From Nissolia schottii (lineage: Eukaryota > Streptophyta > Magnoliopsida > Fabales > Fabaceae): a stretch of 64,000 nt of DNA. Positions 55,194-64,000 of this stretch are shown in pieces (positions within the stretch are counted from its first letter, which is position 1; the number at the start of each line of letters is the position of its first letter). The position numbers and the translations under genes are program-made. The stretch is from the NCBI GenBank assembly GCA_003254905.1, contig QANU01071322.1, positions 516,356-580,355 on the forward strand, written 5' to 3'. The notes beneath the pieces were generated by a model. It saw only the letters and a list, made by a program, of their open reading frames with translations, was not told the DNA's origin and made no database searches.

Positions 55194-55698
55194 AGATTGG
55201 GTTTGAGAGTGAGGAAGAAGAGGGAGAATCAAGTTGAAAAACGAGTGAGAAATGAGTTATGAAAGGGAGAAAATCTAGTTGGTTTGGGATCCACAATATG
55301 TGTTTTGAATCGCCATACAGTGATTGATTGTACCTTAGATACAGTGGGGTTGTACAAATAGCGATGCTGTATTTTTACTCAATGAAAACGAGAGTCTTTC
55401 TCTCTCCCTGCAAAGCTGCCAACGCTATCAAAATGATCCAATCAAATCGAGATAGAGGGAGGAGAAAAAGCACATGCTCCAATTTCTTTGGATTACTAAT
55501 CCCTAATCACCATCCTGCCACTGTTAAAAGAATATCCATTCTTAAAGTCCTTTCCAATCTATTTGGATTCTCTCATTCTTTTGTTACACAGCTTACTGTA
55601 CGATTATTGATTCTCCCTATCTAAATTCAAAGGTTGCTTTGTTCCCTTCTATATTCCTTACACTCTTACATACACAGCAAAGCATCTTCAACAACACC
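55194..55698 (+). promoter_or_regulatory. SQD2 upstream region and leader
   Basis: About 505 bp between the end of LTR E5 and the SQD2 start codon. Pyrimidine-rich patches (TCTTTCTCTCTCCCTGC at 55394, TTCTCCCTATC at 55609) suggest the leader. No convincing TATA box. Confidence 0.4.
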
Positions 55699-58600
55699 AT
55701 GAACACCACCTCTCTCTCTATAAATCCGTCTCTCCCCTCTCCCTTTCTTTCAACTGCCGCCACACCTTCTCCTTCTCCATCATCTTCTTCTTCTTCTTCT
55801 TCTTCTTCCAATTCTGCCAAATTCCAACGATTTCAGCCTTTTGGACCAATACCCGTTACCCTTGTCTGCAGGGGAGCACGACTGTGCTCTCTGCAGGGGC
55901 CAAAATCTGTGAAGGGTAGAAAAAGTTTGGTGCACAGAGCTATGACTATGGCACAGAGTGATTCGCATGGGGTGGAAGAGGGTCCTCCTCCTGCTGCTGC
56001 TTTGCTTGACTCTCAGACCAATTCCAGGCCTCGAAGAATTGCTCTCTTTGTTGAGCCTTCACCTTTTGCGTGAGTTCCCCCTTTTGTAATTGTTTTTTTT
56101 TTTTTTGCTTCTTGATTTGTTCTTCATTGAATGTTGAGTGTTTGAAATTGAAAGCCCATTATATTTTCAATTTTTTCAACCCTTGTTTAAATTTGTTCTA
56201 GCATAGTACAGCATTGGGTTTCAATTTTGTGCGGCAGCAATTGAAAAATTGACTTGGTTTTGGGGTTGACTTTTTTTTTGCTTTTGATGATTTGACTGTG
56301 GGCGTGTGGTTTTCACATCAATACTTTTCTGCTGTTGAAGTTCAATCCTTGGGTTCATCTGAACTTACATATTTACTTAGAAGTTTATATACAATCTCTA
56401 CTAGTACTTGTTGAAACAAAGAGAAACAACATTTTAGCTTTCTGTGTGTTTGTTTTTTAACACCGGTGCTATTCGACTATGTCTTTATGAGTTAATGCTC
56501 AGTTTGGTTGTTGAAACAGGAAGTTTAAATCATTTTAGTCCTTGAAATTTAAAAATTGACTTTCTAATCCCAAAAGTGAGTTGTATTAATACTGTAAAGT
56601 CAGTTTTTCATTGGTTTTTCATTTTAATTGAGGTGGTGCCAACAACTAAGGCTACAAATGAATTGTGGTAGCACTTGAGACTGAAATAATGGTGTGAGAG
56701 CCTTTTTGATTGCAAATGAAACTGGGGCGCAACTGAGATTTGCAGTCCCAAGTCCTATCACAGCCCCATTTTCAAACCCAAGTAGTGTCACAATCTTATT
56801 TGCATCCTCAATTGTTGTCACAGTCTTATTTATTGTAACAAATCAACAATAACACGATGACACAGTAATGATAATGAATTGAAGGACAAACTTACAAATT
56901 CAGGGATCAAAAAAATCATTTTTTGAATTTCAAAAATGAAATTGACTTGGGCTTACAATTCCAGGGACCAAAACGAGCATTAACTCATGTCGTTGTATTG
57001 CATATGTGATCCCTCATAAGAAGGCATCTAGGGAATAAGCTTTGTAAGCAAAAATGTGTCTTCATTTTAACAGAATTTTTATTCACAAACTATTTCTATT
57101 TTGCAGATATGTTTCAGGATACAAAAACCGGTTTCAAAATTTTATTAGGTATCTCCGTGAAATGGGAGATGAGGTAACTTTTTCTACTTCTTATGTTGCT
57201 ATGTATGCACATGTTTATATTCCTTCGTACTGGTGCTTTTATACAGTATCCCTGCAAATTCAGAGAACATCTGGACTGATAGCTTATGCATTATAAAGAT
57301 ATTGTTTCAGCACGTTTATAGAAATATTTTTTAAACTTTGCTAGTTAACTAGTTGTCTACATTTGTGTTAAATAGGTACTGGTTGTGACAACACATGAAG
57401 GAGTGCCAAAGGAATTTTATGGAGCCAAATTAATCGGATCGCGGAGGTTGCTAACATTGTTCTCTTAGTTTTATGGCTCATTTTTCTCTCTTTGTCATCC
57501 CTTTGATCTACTTTTAATTGTAAATTTGGTGTTTTCTAATCTTAAACTTGTTGTTTTTTCAGTCACGAGGAGCTAAATTTTTATTTCTTAATTGCATCAT
57601 TGTATATTTAACTGTCACTCCCTTACCTCATTACCTGCCTGTATGTGCTATGAGTTCTTAAGTTCAAATCTCACTAGGAAGGAATTGTGGTATTCCTTTT
57701 ATCGTCATTTTATGTTATTTGACAATACGATATTGGTTTGGGATCTGACTAGTTGAATATGTTCTTGGGTATGATTACTACCAAAACCATTGCCTTATAC
57801 TGACAACTTTTGCTTAAACAAAAAACGTACGAAAAATGCAGCTTCCCCTGCCCTTGGTATCAGAAGGTACCTCTCTCCTTGGCACTCAGTCCAAGAATAA
57901 TTTCAGAGGTGGCCCGGTTTAAGCCAGATATAATACACGCATCATCGCCTGGCATAATGGTTGGTTTGCGATTCCTCTGTTTCCACATTTATTATTATTA
58001 TTATTATATATATATGTGGATTATCAAGGATAAAATAGCTGTGAAGGTTATTCTTACATATCTGATTTGTCACTGGCTTAATTTCAGGTTTTTGGTGCTC
58101 TTATCATTGCAAAGCTTTTGTGTGTTCCTATTGTCATGTCCTATCATACCCATGTACCAGTGTAAGTTTGATTCCCATTTCAGATTTTCTTAATACATTT
58201 ACCATTTGAGATGTTTGGCTATTGTGCTTACCATTGTTCTGTTATGATGCTATAAGGTCACAACTGCTTTATATTGCATCAAGTATTGCTTATGGCTGAT
58301 CTTGTGCTGGTTTCAGTTACATTCCTAGATATACATTTAGCTGGCTGGTGAAACCCATGTGGTTGGTCATAAGTATGTACACTTTCTTCCTTCCATTTTC
58401 CATTTTGGCCTAAAATATTTGAGTGTCACATCAATTTTGTTGTTTTGTATAGAGTTTCTTCATAGAGCAGCTGATCTAACTCTGGTTCCGTCAGCTGCCA
58501 TTGCAAGCGACCTCCTAGCTGCTAGAGTAACAGCAGGTGAAAATAACTCATATCTAGCTATCCTCAATTGATAACAACATCTACACATAACAATTTCTTA

Positions 58601-60058
58601 GTAAGCCCTTGGCAATGCAGCAAAGTGTTGGTTGACTTGTTTCTCCTGTTGATGTCTAGCTAACAAGATTCGTCTTTGGAACAAGGGTGTTGATTCCGAA
58701 AGTTTCCATCCTCAATACCGCTCGCATGAAATGCGTTTAAGACTAAGGTTCAGAAATTTTGTCATTTTAGTTTACTATTATGTACAAGTTTTTGTAATAA
58801 TGGGATTTAATCTTAAACATTTGTCATACAGCAATGGTGAACCTGAGAAGCCGTTGATAGTTCATGTTGGACGACTTGGAGTTGAGAAGAGTTTAGATTT
58901 TCTCAAGAGGTAGTACTTCATATTGAAATTTGCCTAACTTGAAGTTGTAATTGTGTTTAAGATTTTCCAGTTGATCTTAAATTTCTTGAATATAATCGGA
59001 AAGAGTTCCTGGTTTTTGATGTACTGCCGCTACAAATTCACTTAAACTTGTCAAGATATGCTTTCTAGATTCACTTGGACATGCCTTTAGCTTTCTCTGA
59101 TGCTTCTTACAACCCTGCATTGTATGTCCTTCATGGGAATTTGAATATCTGTTATTTGTCATCTGTTAAAACTGAACCGCAATGTTTTGGCAGGATCATG
59201 GATAGGCTTCCTGAAGCTCGAATTGCTTTTATTGGAGATGGGCCCTACAGGTGACTTGTTTTGATATGACTCTACTTTCTGTTCCTGTTTTTGCATTCTT
59301 ACCTCTTTCTAAGGAAAGAGGGATGCTTTGTTAAACTTTGTTTTTCAATATTGAACGCCACGGACCATGGAGAAGGTTGTCCCATTGGTTGTGGCATTCA
59401 ATATTGAAAAACAAAAAGTTTAACAAAACATCCCTCGGCTCCTCCCCAACAAATTAAAAGTCTCCAACATTTGTAGTACTCATATCGCACTTTATTTATA
59501 TGTTACTCCTTCTCTAGATAAAGCAAATCTTTGAAGAGTTATAAATATGAGTTCTTAAATAGGGCGGAGCTGGAGAAAATGTTTGAAGGTATGCCTGCAG
59601 TATTCACAGGAATGTTATGTGGCGAAGAACTCTCTCAAGCATATGCCAGTGGAGATGTTTTTGTCATGCCTTCAGAGTCGGAGACACTTGGGCTTGTAGT
59701 TTTGGAAGCCATGTCTTCAGGTATTCCTGTGGTGGGAGCACGCGCTGGTGGTATTCCGGATATAATCCCTGCTGATCAAGAGGGCAAAACTGGCTATCTC
59801 TATAATCCAGGCGATCTTGAAGACTGCTTGAGCAAATTGAAGCCCCTGTTGCTTAACAAGGAGTTTAGAGAAACCATGGGCAAAGCCGCACGCCAAGACA
59901 TGGAGAAGTATGATTGGAGGGCAGCTACTCGAAAGATTCGCAACGAACAATACAATGCTGCCGTTTGGTTCTGGCGCAAGAGAAGGGCTCAACTGTTGAG
60001 ACCCATACAATGGCTGGTGAAACGTATTTTCCCATCGCCAGTAGTCAACTATAGGTGA
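55699..60058 (+). CDS. SQD2: Sulfoquinovosyltransferase SQD2, chloroplast
   Basis: It transfers sulfoquinovose from UDP-sulfoquinovose to diacylglycerol, the last step of sulfolipid (SQDG) synthesis in the chloroplast envelope. Eleven exons are supported: 55699-56069, 57107-57173, 57376-57446, 57842-57959, 58088-58161, 58317-58372, 58453-58536, 58660-58747, 58832-58909, 59194-59250 and 59563-60058. All phases close, giving 519 residues (the Arabidopsis protein is of similar length). A Ser/Thr-rich N-terminus with a polyserine run fits a transit peptide. The GT-B fold of family GT4 begins at RRIALFVEPSPFAYVSGYKN, with HASSPGIM, SYHTHVPV, LWNKGVDSESFHP, IVHVGRLGVEKSLDFLKR and IAFIGDGPY. The donor-site E(X)7E is at about residues 395-403 (ESETLGLVVLEAM), followed by GIPVVGARAGGIPDII. 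All key residues are intact, so it looks functional. Confidence 0.97.
55775..55808. repeat. TTC microsatellite in SQD2 exon 1
   Basis: (TCT/TTC)n encoding a run of ten serines in the transit-peptide region. Length variation would change only the transit peptide. Confidence 0.85.
59318..59436. repeat. Inverted repeat (hairpin) in SQD2 intron 10
   Basis: The left arm 59318-59360 (GAGGGATGCTTTGTTAAAC, then TTTTTCAATATTGAACGCCA) is the near-perfect inverse of the right arm 59392-59436 (TGGCATTCAATATTGAAAAA, then AGTTTAACAAAACATCCCTC). The spacer is about 31 bp. The structure looks like a tiny MITE or a long RNA hairpin. Confidence 0.85.
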
Positions 60059-60529
60059 TGCAAATAAACCTTGCTAGCTTAGGCTGTTTCCTTGCAAGCT
60101 AGATTTGGCTTCATGGGAGACTTGGATGGGGATGTGATAAATTGTGGTTGATCGATTGTAATGCATTCATTTTTCTGTATGTGATAGAACATACAAAATG
60201 ATTGGCTTGCACAATATTTTGTTGTGCCATAATTGGATTAAGAATTTAAGATCTTAGTTTCAAGCTTCATGTCCCTGTTATCAAACAAAAATTTCAATTC
60301 AGATTATGGCAACAGCATATGCTGCATACTCCTTTAAGGAATTCAACTTTCTGATAGCATGGTGTACAGATGGCAGTCTCATAAGTTACGTGGTGTAGCC
60401 GAGAACATTTAACTGTCCGATCCAAGATTCTATTTCGTAAATACCTTATAATACAAATCCCTATCCAAAAAAGTTGTAGTTATCTTGTTTGCCGAGCCTA
60501 ACTCTTTTTTGTTTTTTTGGTTACATCAG
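60059..60529. other. SQD2 downstream region
   Basis: AATAAA occurs 5 nt after the stop (60063-60068), which is probably too close to be the polyadenylation signal in use. Otherwise AT-rich, no gene. Confidence 0.45.
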
Positions 60530-61165
60530 GAAAAAAAGACGACAAAAACCAAGAGGCCTCAGGAAATAGGTTTATACCAATTTTACCTACTCCAATGATT
60601 TTGCCTTTGACATTGTCAGATCACGTTTCCTCCATCATATGATTTGAGATTCTTGAATATGGATGCATTTTCTGCCATGTGTCTCAAGCATCCACTATCA
60701 AGATACCAGACGTCATTCTTCTCTTTGGTTGACAAGCACACCTTCATTAACTTAGATCATGTTTAGGTATGCAAGTCAGTTAAGATCCTGAAATGTCAGT
60801 TTTTCTTGTGACACTAGCTGCATTGGTGTTCCAATACAACCCGTATCTTCTTGCCTCCGATAAGTCTCCATGCAACAAAGCACTCATTAGATGCATGTCC
60901 AGGTGTTTTGCAGTTAAGGCATATGTTATTTTTCAGTTTTGTTTTACTTTGAGAGGCTTTAACAAAATGTTTGAAATAAGGTTTTTGAACCTTTGTGTTT
61001 TATAGGAAGATGCAATGTTAGTTTTAACAGTAATTTTGAAACACTTGCTTTGATCGTTCTCTTGATATCCTAATCCAGCTTTGTTAATTGTACATCTTTG
61101 TGAACGTATAAAATCACCCAATTTATCACAACCTTCTACAAAATGAGTGATTTGAGAAGACAAAG
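60530..61165 (-). pseudogene. Copia-type gag/protease remnant
   Basis: Minus-strand frames give LGDFIRSQRCTINKAGLGYQ (gag-like), then a zinc knuckle CLNCKTPGHASNEC (CX2CX4HX4C, about 60882-60923), and after a frame change YLDSGCLRHMAENASIFKNL (about 60640-60700), which resembles the conserved protease-proximal segment of Copia polyproteins. There are several stops, no integrase or RT, and no LTRs were seen. Confidence 0.7.
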
Positions 61166-61420
61166 TTTACCATCTTATTTTATAATTGAAAAAATAACAT
61201 TGGACAAAGTTTTGGATGAAACGGGACAAGTAAATGAGGATAGAGAAAGTAATTCAACTACATTAAACCAGTGAAAATGAGTTTTCTGAGATTAATATTA
61301 AATCTAGACTACATAAGTGGGATAATAATGAATAATTCTTTTGCTGGAAGACCAATTTTAAAGATTTATTTAAAAAGTGCCTTAAGGGGACTAACTAAAA
61401 AAAAATTTATTGTAGAGTTA

Positions 61421-61522
61421 GGGGCCACAATGAGCTTGATATGGAATCTTGACCATAGATGAAGAGGGGAGAGAGTTTGGGGCCAAAATGAGCTTGATAT
61501 GGAATCTTGGCCATAGATGAAA
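61421..61522. repeat. 58-bp tandem duplication
   Basis: Two copies of GGGGCCACAATGAGCTTGAT, then ATGGAATCTTGACCATAGAT (second copy with CAAA and GGCC variants), begin 58 bp apart. Confidence 0.8.
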
Positions 61523-61950
61523 CCAAGGGCTACAAATTTAAGCATCTCATGTTGCACCGTGTCCTCTCTTGTTCACTTTGTTCTCTCCACAACAAGCATC
61601 TAAATGTTTTCTTATTTTTTCTTCTTGTCTGGCTCTTTGGCGTGGGTGTTCATATTACTTTATAATCTTTAGTGCATGTCCCTGTCTCCATATTTCCACT
61701 GGAAGCAAACAACTTGCTTTTCCTTGCATGAACATCATTTAGCAGTTTACTCCTTAATCGGGAAACAATAGTAGCATGCTGCTCCACAAATTCTGAATCC
61801 GAATTCTTTTTTATACGTATCTTGGAACCTTATGCCTTGCTGTGGGGGCAATCTGTTGGGTTATGTTGATCAACCAACGAGAAATTGTCGTTAAGGAACA
61901 GTTTGATGGTTGTACTTTACTCTTGTATGTTTCTCCAGAAAACAAGAAGA

Positions 61951-61951
61951 N
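61951..61951. other. Assembly gap symbol (N)
   Basis: A single N after AACAAGAAGA. The sequence on its right begins a different AT-rich repeat, so continuity here is doubtful. Confidence 0.95.
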
Positions 61952-64000
61952 AGAGTTCTGCTACACGGACACCAAAAAATATACACTATACGTACACCTT
62001 ATACTTATGTACATAAAGTTTGTGTTTTAATACATGTAATGTTTGTGCACTTAATTAAGTATAATTGAGAATATCATTTATAAGTTTGTAATATTTGTGC
62101 ACTCATGAGAATAAAATTTGTGCATTATTAATAGTGTATATATGAGTGTATAAAATTGAGTGTACATGTAACATTTTTAATATTTAAAATATGTCACCTA
62201 AAACTTGTAGGTTATTCTTGTGTGTGACAACAAAATAGAAAAAGTAACCATAGTAACTTAACCATGTGCAGTTTAAATATAATTTAATAATAATAAAATA
62301 AAATAAAAATTTTCCTTTTAATTCTTTCATTCGGATCCCTAAGTCTTTCTGTTCAATTGTTAGTTTTCCTTCCTCAATCCTCTTGTTCTTCTTCTTCGTG
62401 TTAGTGCTTGATCACTTCGTCAAATAAGTGAAACAAATCTCATTGTTCTTTCATGAACCCGATCCACAGGAGCCCTACCGATTTCTCTCCAGCAGCGCAG
62501 GCGGTGCCAATCGGACCATTGCTTTCAGCTTCAGCACCCGATTTTGGTGGCTGAAAGTTGAACCTAAGGTAGGGTTGAACAAAAGTACTGTATGGGATGA
62601 GTTGTAACTGATGGAAAAGGTGGTGTCTTTGTTGGAGGTTGGTAATTCTTTTCTCTTTTAATTGATGTATCAGGTGGGACTAACAATAAGATGTGTTGCT
62701 CAAACCACTTTGTTACATTATTCATATCCACTAATTTAAATTGTTTTGAATAAACAAGTTTAAAGCATAAAATGATGAGATTGTGAGTAAGATTTTGGGT
62801 TCGTATGCTTGTTTTGAGATTTGAGAAATGGAAATAGGAGGAAGAAAAAATGAATGTTATGAGAGATAGATGTTAAGAGTGAACAATCTTGTCCCCAATC
62901 CAAGCCCTTTTGAAATGGTTCCAGTTCTCAGCTCTAAGAAGCAAAGTTGAATTGTTCTCAGAGACGTCTCCAGAGTGCTGGGGTTTTCTCTAGATGGATC
63001 TTGTTATACGTGATTCTATGTTCTTGTTGCCATTGTGTGTTCGTTCCTAGTCCATTTCCTCTCTTTTTCTTATTTTCCTCTCACTTTGAGTTCCGTTCTG
63101 CCCTTAGTTTTTGGATTGGATATGTTGCTCTTAGGGTGCGCAGGATGAGGCCCTTTCCTGCGTGGGTCCTTGTGCCTGCCAGCTTTTCTAGGACGTGTCA
63201 CTGTCATGTCTCTCTTTTCTACTGAACTTTCACCCAATATTTCTAATATAAACAAAATTCCGTTTTACCTCCCTTGCCTTGGCCATTGTGTATGGGTACC
63301 TAGAGGATAAAAGGGAAAAGGGTTGCGAAAAAGGTTCAGCAACCCAGACTAGGGCGTAGGGGAAACCCCAAAACAAAGGTCTGACCTCTGATGGGTTCAT
63401 CATTGCAGCGAGGGGCTTCTTTCGAGGTTGTGCTTCCTAAGCCTACAAACTGACCAAAAGGCCTTGGAGTCGATCCCATGATATCTTGCTATGTGGGACA
63501 CGATCCAAAGCTCCCCAATACATGACCTCTCATAGTTCCCATCATGTCTTCGTGTGGGCCCACCCAGGGCATATCTGAGGCACCATCCTACGCTAATTTC
63601 TTGGTGGTCACATTAGAGACAAGTGATTACTTATGTTTAATCTTCTTAATGACACTCTTAATCTAGATATTACAAAAGGGTCTATATCAACACAAAAGAA
63701 GAAAAATAAATTCTAGGCTTGAAATGTTTAGGTCCTTTGAATTATTAAAGGCTAAAGCCATATATGACCACAAACTTGAAGCTTGTGGCTTCTGCCACTG
63801 TTTATCATCACAAGTCATGAGCTTTGAAAGCTCCAAGGAAAACGGAAGACCAGCGGAAACAGCAAGGCAGAAATGAGGAGAATAAAAAGTTAAGATTTTT
63901 TTATTTTTTATATTTAAACTACACATGGTGAAGTTAACATGTTACTTTTTCTATTTTGTTAGGCCGAACAAGGATGACCCACAAATGTGAGGTTACACAT
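61952..64000. other. Anonymous region, no gene established
   Basis: A gene-like stretch with pyrimidine-rich leader text (TCCTCTTGTTCTTCTTCTTC at about 62377) is followed by an ATG at 62453 that opens only 33 codons before TGA at 62552-62554; this could be a first exon but nothing recognisable follows. 62940-63240 and 63290-63660 look like moderately GC-rich repeat or transposon debris with no named domain. Confidence 0.35.

Noticed and set aside
62453..62554. 33-codon frame as a first exon of an unknown gene
   Set aside because: No recognisable continuation, no conserved motif and doubtful assembly nearby.

Overview
The window is nuclear DNA from a flowering plant. The gene content (SQD2, a POLTERGEIST-type PP2C, an ELM2/SANT protein), GT-AG introns, AT-rich intergenic DNA and dense nested retrotransposons fit a eudicot, most likely a legume; the family is inferred from the style of the repeats, not proven. 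There are three host genes. An ELM2/SANT nuclear protein lies on the minus strand (13295-15075, two coding exons). A PP2C phosphatase lies on the plus strand (44490-47834, four exons). The sulfolipid synthase gene SQD2 lies on the plus strand (55699-60058, eleven exons). All intron phases of the proposed models close in frame. No tRNA, rRNA or CRISPR was seen.

Region by region: 1-9340 is CACTA transposon debris (TNP2 and transposase_24 fragments, TTACCGTCGG subterminal arrays) invaded by two long LTRs. 9.3-19.4 kb is quieter and holds the ELM2 gene and three non-autonomous DNA elements with readable target-site duplications (TSDs): PIF/Harbinger-like TAA, Mutator-like 9 bp, hAT-like 8 bp. 19.4-43.7 kb is a nested repeat block. 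It holds three more long LTRs, a tandem array of a ~1.0-kb unit, a 434-bp element with inverted LTRs, and a chromodomain Ty3/gypsy element (29438-41111) that itself contains two LTR insertions plus a probable assembly duplication. 43.7-51.2 kb holds the PP2C gene and AT-rich DNA. 51.2-55.2 kb is a truncated chromovirus pol with its long LTR, ending about 500 bp before SQD2. 60.5-61.2 kb is a Copia remnant, and the rest is anonymous.

The most unusual content is one family of 2.9-3.5 kb LTRs, called family E here. There are four near-complete solo-like copies (1457, 19477, 23804, 36539), one 3' LTR (52330) and several fragments. All five long copies keep the same layout: a hairpin with TGAGAA/TTCTCA arms, a start context TTTATGGTTCCAGG followed by an acidic reading frame, a GTGGGTAA donor-like site, and between donor and hairpin a slot holding a different short-motif array in each copy. 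The array motif is CTCCGCGGAACCC in E1, CATTCGAATG in E3 and CCGCTCAGCGG in E4 and E5; E2 has a 180-bp duplication there. The CGCTCAGCGG motif also fills the promoter side of an unrelated 1.6-kb LTR family (31599, 34219). Single-N gaps at 34686 and 35556 bracket an 869-bp near-identical copy of 32439-33307, so the structure there should not be trusted.
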